Source: Rohdeia mirabilis
GTDB lineage: Bacteria; Planctomycetota; UBA1135; GCA-002686595
Direction: 5' to 3'
Length of the DNA stretch: 64,000 nt
Assembly: GCA_007750655.1 (NCBI GenBank)
Contig: CP036290.1
Coordinates: 1,550,001-1,614,000 of the forward strand
Positions 35,697 through 42,747 of this stretch are shown here, piece by piece (the stretch's first letter is position 1; each line of letters starts with the position of its first letter). The notes below the pieces were generated by a model that did not search any database, had not been told where the DNA came from, and was given only the letters and a program-made list of their open reading frames with translations. Both the position numbers and the translations under genes were made by a program.

Positions 35697-35876
35697 ATGG
35701 CCAGCAAGTTCGAACGACACCGGCAGCCGTGGACGCCCGACGAGATCGGGAAGCTTCGTTTCATGGCGGGCAAGGACATGAGTCTGAAAGCGATCGCGAC
35801 GGCGCTCACCCGCAGCGAGGAGTCCGTGAAGAAGCGGGCCAAGGTCGAGAAGCTGAAGATCAGCAAGGCGCGGTAG
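35697..35876 (+). CDS. 59-aa helix-turn-helix-like protein
   Basis: A very basic, all-helical small protein. WTPDEIGKLRFMAGKDMSLK followed by AIATALTRSEESVKKRAKVE resembles a SANT/Myb or sigma-region-4-like helix-turn-helix, which would bind DNA. GGCGGAG lies about 15 nt upstream of ATG. It stands alone, downstream of tRNA-Pro and convergent with the SLC13 gene. Being short, it is easily missed; the orderly W/helix pattern argues that it is real. Confidence 0.7.
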   Translation: MASKFERHRQPWTPDEIGKLRFMAGKDMSLKAIATALTRSEESVKKRAKVEKLKISKAR

Positions 35877-36027
35877 TCGGCGTTTCGGTGCCGCACTCGC
35901 GTCACCTTCTTCAGCGCTGGCGACGCGCGACGACCCGGCTCGACGAACGGCCGTGGACTCGTGTCGTTCCGGCACTCCTTCGCGAGCGAGCGGGCGCTGC
36001 GAGTGCGCTCGACGAGGTGCCAGCCCG

Positions 36028-37854
36028 CTAGACGAGCGGGAACAGGATCGGCACCAGCAGCATGGTGACGATCCAGGTCAGGACGAGCATCGGGATTCCG
36101 ACCACGACGAAGTCCGTGAGCCGGTACTTGCCGGGCCCGACCACCAGCATCATGGCGGGGCTCGACATCGGCACCACGAAGCCCGCGGACGCGGCGATCG
36201 CCACGGTCATCGCGAACGCGTGAGGGTCGATCTCGAACGAACTCGCCGCGCGGATGGCGATGGGGGCGAGCAACACGGCGGTCGCCGTGTTCGACAGCAC
36301 CGCGCTGGACGCCGCGGTCAGAGCGAAGAGCGCGGTCATCATCACGTGCGGTCCGTAGCCGCCGATACCGGCGACCAGTTGATCGACGACGAGATCGACC
36401 GCTCCGGTCGAGATCATCGCTCGGGTGATCGACATCATGCCGGCGATCAGGACGATCGTGCTCCACTGGATCGCGCCGTAGGACTGCTCCATCGTCAGGC
36501 AGCGAGAGCCGACCGCGAGCAGGACGGCGATCAGTACGGCGACCACCACGGGCACGATCTCGAAGGCGGACAGCGTGACCATGACCGCGAGAATGGTCAC
36601 TGCGATCGGGGCACGGCGCCAGGCCGGGACGACGTGCTCGATCTCCGTGGGCAGCGCGAGGACGACGAAGTCGCGGAGCGAGCTCTGCAGCTGTCGGATC
36701 CGTTTCCACGGCCCGATCACCAGCAAGGCGTCGCCGCTCGCGAGCTCCTCGTCCAGGAACCCGTCGAGCGCTCCGCCTGCGCGGCGCACCGCCAGGACCT
36801 GCACGCCGTAGGTGGAGCGCAAGGCGATCCCACGCAGCGTGCGGCCGATCAAGCTCGATTCCGGATGGACCAGCACCTTGGCGATGCCTGCCTCGCGAAT
36901 CCAGCGTTCACGATCACCGGCGGTCGTCGGCAGCAGGCGAAGCCCGAGCTCGTGGACCATCTTCTCCCGGCCTTCGCCGGGCCCGCCGACGACCAGGACA
37001 TCGCCACCGCGAAGCTCGGTCTCGGCCGCGGGCGTCGTCAAGACCTCTCGGCCGAGGCGACCGACACGTTCGAGGAGGATCACGCGCGTTTCGTACCTCG
37101 AACCGATCTCGGAAGCGGCCAAGGTCCGGCCGACGAGCGGTGATCCGGCGGGAACGTGCAGACGGTTGGCCGTTCCGAGCAGGTCGAACTCGGAGAGCAG
37201 CTCGTCGAAGTTGCGGGCCGGCGTGGTCGGCGCACTGACGGGCGCGCCGGGCAGCAGGTGTCGTCCCACGAGGATCATGTAGAGGACGAAGACGAGCAGC
37301 ACCGCCCCTCCGATCGGCGTGAAGGAGAAGAAGCCGAAGGGCTCGAAACCAGCCCGCTCGAGTTCGGAGGCCACCACCAGGTTCGGCGCCGTCGCGATGA
37401 GTGTCAGCATGCCGCTGACGAGACCCGCGTAGGCGAGAGGAAGCAGGAGTCGCGACGCGTTGAGACGTGTCGTGTTCCCCAGGCTCAGGACGACCGGTAG
37501 GAAGATCGCGACGACCGCCGCATTCGTCATGAAGCAGCCGAGCACACCCACGACGAGGCTGATGAGCACGATCAGGCGCACCTCGCTCCCTCGGCCGTGG
37601 CGCCCCAGCCATTGACCGAGAAGCTGCGCCACACCCGTGCGAGCGAGCATGTCGCTGATGACGAGCAACCCGGCGACCATGATCACCACGGGGTTGCCGA
37701 AGCCCGCGAGCGCTTCCGCCGGCGACAGGATTCCGCCCAACACGAGCGCGAGGACGACGAGGATGGCTACGACGTCGAGTCGCACGCGGCCCGAGATGAA
37801 GAGCGCACCCGCCAATCCCGTGACGACGAGAACGAACAGGATCTCGGGAGTCAT
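36028..37854 (-). CDS. SLC13-family transporter with two RCK_C domains
   Basis: A 608-aa sodium- or proton-coupled anion transporter (sulfate, phosphate or dicarboxylate) of the SLC13/DASS type. About 11 membrane helices flank a central cytosolic insert (about 215-390) with two TrkA-C/RCK_C domains: LHVPAGSPLVGRTLAAS and VLVHPESSLIGRTLRGI. The SNTATAVLLAPIA motif near residue 520 and TNAAVVAIFLPVVLSL near 115 match the family's two hairpin/NxxT signatures. It follows marC by 3 nt on the same strand. Confidence 0.9.
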   Translation of the reverse strand: MTPEILFVLVVTGLAGALFISGRVRLDVVAILVVLALVLGGILSPAEALAGFGNPVVIMVAGLLVISDMLARTGVAQLLGQWLGRHGRGSEVRLIVLISLVVGVLGCFMTNAAVVAIFLPVVLSLGNTTRLNASRLLLPLAYAGLVSGMLTLIATAPNLVVASELERAGFEPFGFFSFTPIGGAVLLVFVLYMILVGRHLLPGAPVSAPTTPARNFDELLSEFDLLGTANRLHVPAGSPLVGRTLAASEIGSRYETRVILLERVGRLGREVLTTPAAETELRGGDVLVVGGPGEGREKMVHELGLRLLPTTAGDRERWIREAGIAKVLVHPESSLIGRTLRGIALRSTYGVQVLAVRRAGGALDGFLDEELASGDALLVIGPWKRIRQLQSSLRDFVVLALPTEIEHVVPAWRRAPIAVTILAVMVTLSAFEIVPVVVAVLIAVLLAVGSRCLTMEQSYGAIQWSTIVLIAGMMSITRAMISTGAVDLVVDQLVAGIGGYGPHVMMTALFALTAASSAVLSNTATAVLLAPIAIRAASSFEIDPHAFAMTVAIAASAGFVVPMSSPAMMLVVGPGKYRLTDFVVVGIPMLVLTWIVTMLLVPILFPLV

Positions 37855-37857
37855 GGT

Positions 37858-38460
37858 TCAGATGCCGAAGTAGCCGCGAATCCCCGTCAGCACGCTCGTG
37901 ACTGCCGCCGCGGCCAGGATCATGCCCATCACCCGGCTCACGATGCTGGCACCGCTGTCGCCGATCACGCGCCGCACGCGACTCGAGGCGAGCATCAACA
38001 GCCAGGTGATGCCGAGCACGGCGAACATCACGAGCGTGGTACGGACCTGCTCGAACAGCCCGACGCGCTGGTTCTCCGTCAGAAGGACCGCACCCAACAT
38101 CGCGCCGGGGCCCGCGATCGACGGCACGGCCAGGGGGAAGGTCGCGGTCTCGCTCGTCGCCCGCACGAGCTTCACCTCCTCCTCCGGCTTGCTCTCTTCG
38201 AAGATCATCGAGATCGCGAAGAGGAAGAGCACGATGCCGCCCGCGATCTCGAACGCCTCGAGGGGCGTGTTCATCGCTCGCAGGATCGGCTCGCCGGCGA
38301 CGACGAAGAACAGGAGGATGCCGCCCGCGACGACGGTCGCGCGCAGGGCGATCTTCCGCTTCTCCTGTTCCGAGTGGCGGCGCGTCCCCGCGACGAAGAC
38401 GGGGCCCGTCCCGATCGGGTCGATGACGGCGAAGAAGAAGACTGCGAGGGGGTCGCCCAT
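37858..38460 (-). CDS. MarC-family membrane protein
   Basis: A 200-aa protein with six hydrophobic helices. Family motifs: FFAVIDPIGTGPVFVAGT near residues 9-26 and FPLAVPSIAGPGAMLGAVL near 105-123. The long charged loop SKPEEEVKLVR separates the two halves. The physiological substrate of MarC proteins is unsettled. The ATG at 38458-38460 begins the family-type N terminus; the longer ORF adds unrelated residues. Operon with the SLC13 gene. Confidence 0.9.
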   Translation of the reverse strand: MGDPLAVFFFAVIDPIGTGPVFVAGTRRHSEQEKRKIALRATVVAGGILLFFVVAGEPILRAMNTPLEAFEIAGGIVLFLFAISMIFEESKPEEEVKLVRATSETATFPLAVPSIAGPGAMLGAVLLTENQRVGLFEQVRTTLVMFAVLGITWLLMLASSRVRRVIGDSGASIVSRVMGMILAAAAVTSVLTGIRGYFGI

Positions 38461-38513
38461 CTGACTCGTGGCACCCGTTCGATCGCATGCACGTCGAACG
38501 CTGTGGCCGGGCG

Positions 38514-38519
38514 AGTCTA
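38514..38519 (-). promoter_or_regulatory. Possible -10 of the marC operon
   Basis: Minus-strand TAGACT, 53 nt before the ATG. Confidence 0.35.
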
Positions 38520-38572
38520 CCCCAGACCCCAGGCGCCTTCGCACGGCCCCAGGGCACCGGTTCCGACCCGTA

Positions 38573-38782
38573 TCACGCCTCGCTCTCGTACCCGAGCAGA
38601 TCGCCCGGCTCGCAGTCGAGCTCCCGACAGATCGCCTCGAGCGTCGTGAATCGGATCGCCTTCGCCTTGCCGGTCTTGAGGATCGACAGATTGGCGATCG
38701 TGATGCCGACGCGTTCGGCCAGTTCGGTGAGAGTCATCTGCCGCTGCTTCAGGAGGTCGTCGAGCTTGACCTGGATCGGCAT
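38573..38782 (-). CDS. XRE-family transcriptional regulator (YozG-like)
   Basis: A 69-aa single-domain Cro/CI-type DNA-binding protein: LKQRQMTLTELAERVGIT and IANLSILKTGKAKAIRFTTL form the helix-turn-helix, followed by CRELDCEPGDLLGY, typical of the YozG type. Its start overlaps the stop of the DUF2975 gene by one base. Pairs of a DUF2975 membrane protein and such a regulator are widespread; the regulator is presumed to control the pair. Confidence 0.92.
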   Translation of the reverse strand: MPIQVKLDDLLKQRQMTLTELAERVGITIANLSILKTGKAKAIRFTTLEAICRELDCEPGDLLGYESEA

Positions 38783-39306
38783 CAGACCGTCCCCTCGAGT
38801 TCGGCGCGCATCGCGGTACCGATGCGGAAGACGCGCGCCAGCACGAACAGCGTCAGGGCCAGTGCGAAGCCGCCGCCCGAGGCTCCGAGCAACTCCGCGC
38901 CTTCGTCGGCCACCGTCCCCAGATGTTCGTGGGCGGACGCGAGCATCAGACCGAGCACCTGGATCGCCAGCGCCGCCCACGCCATCCGCACGAGCCGGTC
39001 GGCGTTCTCGGGCACGAACGGGTCGCCGAGCTCGACCGAGGCGACGATGCGGCGCAGCTCGACGACGAAGCGCAGGGCCAGGATCAACACGCACAGGACG
39101 CCGAACAGGCCCGCGACCACGACCCAGTAGGACGCGCTGGCGAGTCCGGCTTCGACGATGTCCGTCTCGAGTTCACCTCGCTGGATCGTCAGGACCGCGC
39201 CGATGCCGATCGCCACCATGACGATCGCGAAGCCATGGAGCCCGAGGAGGCCGACGAGGACGACACGGGCGAGCGAGAGGAGCGGGTCCTTGGTGGTGGT
39301 GGGCAT
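38782..39306 (-). CDS. DUF2975 membrane protein
   Basis: A 174-aa protein with four hydrophobic segments (VVLVGLLGLHGFAIVMVAIGIG, YWVVVAGLFGVLCVLILALRFV, MAWAALAIQVLGLMLA, GGFALALTLFVLARVF). The segment LRRIVASVELGDPFVPENADR is the family's hallmark loop before helix 3. Function unknown. The ATG at 39304-39306 begins MPTTTKDPLL. Upstream is an AT-rich promoter region unlike the rest of the window. Confidence 0.88.
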   Translation of the reverse strand: MPTTTKDPLLSLARVVLVGLLGLHGFAIVMVAIGIGAVLTIQRGELETDIVEAGLASASYWVVVAGLFGVLCVLILALRFVVELRRIVASVELGDPFVPENADRLVRMAWAALAIQVLGLMLASAHEHLGTVADEGAELLGASGGGFALALTLFVLARVFRIGTAMRAELEGTV

Positions 39307-39361
39307 GGGTGGCTCGGGCTGGGGAGAGGGGGGGGAGGCGCGGATCGCCAGTCGATCTGCG

Positions 39362-39418
39362 TTATCGATATTCAATAAGCATCGGTAGCCCCCTTTCGGC
39401 GAGAAAATTATCGAAAAA
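39362..39418 (-). promoter_or_regulatory. AT-rich promoter/operator of the DUF2975-XRE pair
   Basis: Two direct repeats TTATCGATATT (39362-39372) and TTATCGAAAAA (39408-39418), centred 46 bp apart, in a sharp AT-rich patch. They are candidates for autoregulatory operators. Confidence 0.35.
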
Positions 39419-39594
39419 CGATGCGTCCGGCGCCGCCGACGCGCGGCCCATCAGGGTGGGACCGCATCCGTGTGCCCCTCGTCCCGAAACTCCTCGCGTC
39501 CGCGGGCCACGGACCGGACACGGCCGACGGGCACCCGCTCGAGCGGCGCGTGGACGACTTCGGCCATCGCACGCACCCCGACCAGGGATCTTCC

Positions 39595-40272
39595 GTGAAC
39601 GTCCTCATCGTCCTCACCTCACACGACCGTCTCGGCGACACCGGCGACTCCACCGGCTTCTGGCTCGAGGAGTTCGCCGCGCCCTACTACCGCCTCGTCG
39701 ACGCGGGCGCCGAGGTCACCCTCGCCTCGCCGAAGGGCGGTCAGCCGCCGCTCGACCCGAAGAGTGACGCGCCCGACGCCCAGACCGCTGCGACGCGCCG
39801 CTTCCGCGCGGATGGCGATGCGCAGCGGCGACTCGCGTCGACCGTGCCGCTCTCCACGGTCGACGCCAGCGACTTCGACGCCGTCTTCTACCCGGGCGGT
39901 CACGGCCCCATGTGGGACCTCGCGAACGATCCGACCTCGATCGCGTTGATCGAGGCCTTCCTCTCCCAGGGCAAGCCGGTCGCAGCGGTCTGCCACGCGC
40001 CCGCCGCACTCGTGAACGCGAAGGGAGCCGACGGCAAGCCGGTCGCCGGGGGCGAACGCGTCACGGGCTTCAGCAACAGCGAGGAACAGGCCGTCGGGCT
40101 CACCGAAGTCGTTCCGTTCCTGCTCGAGGATCGGCTGAAGCAGAACGGCGGCACCTACGAGAAGGGCCCGGACTGGCAACCGTTCGTCGTGGAGGACGGG
40201 CTGCTCGTCACGGGGCAGAACCCGGCGTCCTCGGAAGGCGTCGCCGATGCGCTGCTCGCTCGATCGAGTTGA
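39595..40272 (+). CDS. Type 1 glutamine amidotransferase-like (DJ-1/PfpI) protein
   Basis: A 225-aa protein of the Hsp31/glyoxalase III-like branch of the DJ-1/PfpI superfamily. The nucleophile elbow is AAVCHAPAALVN near residue 130, with Cys131-His132. GGHGPMWDLAND near 103-114 supplies the conserved His/Asp partner region. The GTG at 39595 gives VNVLIVLTSHDRLGDTGDST, the usual N terminus, with AGGGA upstream. The longer ORF from 39421 adds a non-homologous stretch. Probably a methylglyoxal or stress-related hydrolase. Confidence 0.9.
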   Translation: MNVLIVLTSHDRLGDTGDSTGFWLEEFAAPYYRLVDAGAEVTLASPKGGQPPLDPKSDAPDAQTAATRRFRADGDAQRRLASTVPLSTVDASDFDAVFYPGGHGPMWDLANDPTSIALIEAFLSQGKPVAAVCHAPAALVNAKGADGKPVAGGERVTGFSNSEEQAVGLTEVVPFLLEDRLKQNGGTYEKGPDWQPFVVEDGLLVTGQNPASSEGVADALLARSS

Positions 40273-40387
40273 TGCGGGACGTCGGTTCCGTACGCAGCGC
40301 GCGCTCGGACCGGTCCGGGCCCAAAACCTGGGCGAACCGATCCTGACGCCCGACCAGCTTCGCGCGCCGATCGTCGGGCCGTCGCAC

Positions 40388-40393
40388 TACCAT
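40388..40393 (+). promoter_or_regulatory. Possible -10 of the DUF2254 gene
   Basis: TACCAT, 38 nt before the ATG. Just upstream a small hairpin GCCCA/TGGGC (40319-40333) may end the PfpI-like gene. Confidence 0.3.
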
Positions 40394-40431
40394 CGCGCCG
40401 GGAAACTCGCCTCCGTCCCGAGCCTCGCCCG

Positions 40432-41841
40432 ATGCACGCGCTCATCATCAAGTACCTCTACCGCCTGCGCGCCAGCTACTGGTTCGTGCCGGCGGTGATG
40501 GTCGTGGGCGCCATCGCGCTCTCGATCGTCACGCTCTGGATGGATCGCACGTTCGGCGACGCGTGGCTCGAACACGTCCCGTTCCTCGATGCGAACACCC
40601 CTGAGTCCGCGCGCAGCGTGCTCGCGGCGATCGCGGGTTCGATGATCACCGTGGCGGGCGTCACGTTCTCGATGACGATCCTGTCGGTCTCGTTCGCGGC
40701 CGCGCAGTTCGGACCACGCTTGATCGGCAACTTCATGCGCGACCGCGGTAACCAGGTGACTCTGGGGACGTTCATCGCCGCCTACGTCTACTGCCTGATG
40801 GTGATCCGTTCCGTGCGTGGTGCGCAGGAGTTGGCGACGAGCGCCGGCGCGGCAGGCGCGTTCCAGGCCTTCGTCCCGCAGATCTCGGTCCTGTGCGGCA
40901 TCGCTCTGGCGCTGTCGAGCGTGAGCGTTCTCATCTACTTCATCCACCACGTGCCCGAGACGATCGACGTCTCCAACATCTCGAAGTCGGTGGGGCGGGA
41001 GCTGGAGTCGAGCATCACGACGCTGTTTCCCGAACCGATCGGAGCGACGCCCGAAGAGCGCGAGCGCGACCGAGTCGAGCGGCCTGCGCTCTGCAAGGAA
41101 GAGCCCCACGAAGTCGCGACTGCGGCATCCGGGTACCTGCAGGCGGTGGATGGTGATGGGCTGCTCGAGCTGGCGACCGAACGCGACCTGATCGTGCGCC
41201 TGCAGTATCGGCCCGGGGACTTCGCGACCGACTCCGATCTGTTGCTGCACGTCTGGCCCAAGGACGCGGTCGACGACGAGCTCGAGTCGCAGCTGCGCGC
41301 GTGTTTCGCCTGGGGCGGCGAGCGCACACCCACGCAGAACACGCTGTTCCTCGTCGACCAACTGGTGGAGATCGTTGCGCGCGCGCTCTCACCGGGCGTC
41401 AACGATCCGTTCACGGCGATCGCGTGCCTGCAGTGGCTCGAGCGCTCACTCATCACCCTGGGAGAGCGTCGGACGCCCGGCCCGTTCCGCTACGACGACG
41501 ACGGCGCACTGCGCGTCATCAGCCACGCCGTCCCGTACAGCGCGTTCTGCGAGCGAGTCTTCGGGCAGACGCGGCAGTACGTGGCAGCAGATCGGAACGC
41601 TTCACTGGCAACGATGCAGATGCTCGCCTCGCTCGTTCTCGCGCAGTCCGACCAGGATCGCCGCACGGTGCTGCTCGGCCACGTCGACAGCCTGGCAGAG
41701 GCCTCGCAGGCGCTGCTCCCCCTGGAGTCGGATCGCGAGCTCGTGCGCGGGCGGGCCGAGCGGATCCACCAGATGGCGCGCGACCCCGACGTCGTGTACG
41801 AAGTCCGCGAGGACGAGGGCTGGTTCGGCGGCAGTGCCTGA
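40432..41841 (+). CDS. DUF2254 membrane protein
   Basis: A 469-aa protein. Four hydrophobic helices occupy the first 190 residues: WFVPAVMVVGAIALSIVTLW, SMITVAGVTFSMTILSVSFA, TFIAAYVYCLMVI and SVLCGIALALSSVSVLIYFI. The conserved segment SFAAAQFGPRLIGNFMRDRG is the family's signature. The rest is a cytosolic domain with VARALSPGVNDPFTAIACLQ. Function unknown in the whole family. Confidence 0.9.
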   Translation: MHALIIKYLYRLRASYWFVPAVMVVGAIALSIVTLWMDRTFGDAWLEHVPFLDANTPESARSVLAAIAGSMITVAGVTFSMTILSVSFAAAQFGPRLIGNFMRDRGNQVTLGTFIAAYVYCLMVIRSVRGAQELATSAGAAGAFQAFVPQISVLCGIALALSSVSVLIYFIHHVPETIDVSNISKSVGRELESSITTLFPEPIGATPEERERDRVERPALCKEEPHEVATAASGYLQAVDGDGLLELATERDLIVRLQYRPGDFATDSDLLLHVWPKDAVDDELESQLRACFAWGGERTPTQNTLFLVDQLVEIVARALSPGVNDPFTAIACLQWLERSLITLGERRTPGPFRYDDDGALRVISHAVPYSAFCERVFGQTRQYVAADRNASLATMQMLASLVLAQSDQDRRTVLLGHVDSLAEASQALLPLESDRELVRGRAERIHQMARDPDVVYEVREDEGWFGGSA

Positions 41842-41874
41842 GAGCCAGCGTTCGTCACTCGCTCGCGAAGCGTC

Positions 41875-42522
41875 TCACGATCCGGCCAAGAGGTCCGCGG
41901 TGCCCGGCAGGACCTCGGTCCAAAGGTCGTGCGGCGCGCGGCGACCAGCGCCGTCGAAACGCAGCACGAAGTCGCGATCGACGGCCTGCAGGCCCGGGAT
42001 CATCGAGCGCGTCGCACCGGTCAAGAGGTTCGCGTCACCGACCAGGACGACGTGGTTCGGGCGGTCCAGGAGTCCGTAGTGCTCCGCCCATTCGCGCGCG
42101 TCGGCGAGGCTGGGCGTCTGCATGTCGTAGCCGTAGAAGAGGAGGTGGACGACGACGAGATCGTCCGCGTCGAGTTCGAAACCACCCCAGTCCTCGGCCG
42201 CTTCCTCGAGGGATGGCATGTCGTCCTGTCCGCGCTGACCGTGCACGCCGCCGACGTCCGGATCGTTCGCACCTGCGAACGCGTTGCAGGCCTTTCACGT
42301 CATGCCGATAGGCTCGATCAGGAGCACGCGACCGGTCAGCGACGAGAGCTGCACGCGTTCACCGTCGAGCCCGCGTAGGTCGAGGTCGGGGTAGACCGCT
42401 CCGACCGTGGGGGGCCAGGCGACGGCCAGCGGACCGCTGCCCGCATCGCACCCGGAGGTGACGAGCACCGCGGACAGGAGCGGGGCGACGGACAGGACGG
42501 CGGCGAGGAGACGCGTACGCAT
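41875..42522 (-). CDS. Candidate selenoprotein: thioredoxin-like lipoprotein with UxxC motif
   Basis: One reading frame of 215 codons runs from the ATG at 42520-42522 to the stop at 41875, broken by a single in-frame TGA (42295-42297, codon 76). Before it: signal peptide with Cys25 (LVTSGC), then the thioredoxin-type segment VYPDLDLRGLDGERVQL and VLLIEPIGMT. After it: KACNAFAG and further thioredoxin-fold sequence (LVVVHLLFYGYD, NHVVLVGDANLL, ALQAVDRDFVLRFDG-like ending). The TGA falls exactly at the first Cys of a CxxC active site, giving U-K-A-C. A hairpin with an AGGT loop lies 13 nt downstream. Selenocysteine insertion explains all of this; a nonsense mutation is the alternative. Probably a periplasmic redox protein. 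Confidence 0.75.
42264..42297 (-). promoter_or_regulatory. Putative bacterial SECIS element with its UGA
   Basis: UGA at 42297-42295, 13 nt spacer, then CGTTCGC-AGGT-GCGAACG (42281-42264): a perfect 7-bp stem with a GGU-containing tetraloop. Bacterial SECIS elements sit directly after the UGA with a GGU in the apical loop; the loop starts 20 nt after the UGA here, within the known range. Confidence 0.65.
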
Positions 42523-42665
42523 CCGAGGTGGATCGGCCCCGAAGCGACCCCAGCTGTGGCCCGTTTCGAGGTTCGCATCGGTGCGCAGCCGCCGGCGCCA
42601 CGTGCCGGGGCGCGTCCGCTCGAGTCGCGCTCGTTGGCGGCTCTCCCGCGGAGGAGCGTCGATCA

Positions 42666-42708
42666 GTGTCGCACACCGCTCGACGATTCTTCGGCCCGCG
42701 TCCGACAC
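42666..42708. repeat. 43-bp palindromic repeat, copy 3
   Basis: Starts GTGTCGCACACCGCTCGA and ends CGCGTCCGACAC. Same length and terminal motif as copy 1 at 32435-32477, with imperfect arms. It again lies between two divergent genes. Confidence 0.65.
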
Positions 42709-42747
42709 CCGATGAGCAGCGAGCGCGGGGAGTCGTATCGTCTGCGC

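Noticed and set aside
41875..42246. A separate 123-aa protein starting after the TGA
   Set aside because: It lacks its own upstream signals and its sequence continues the thioredoxin fold broken at the TGA; it is better explained as the second half of one protein.
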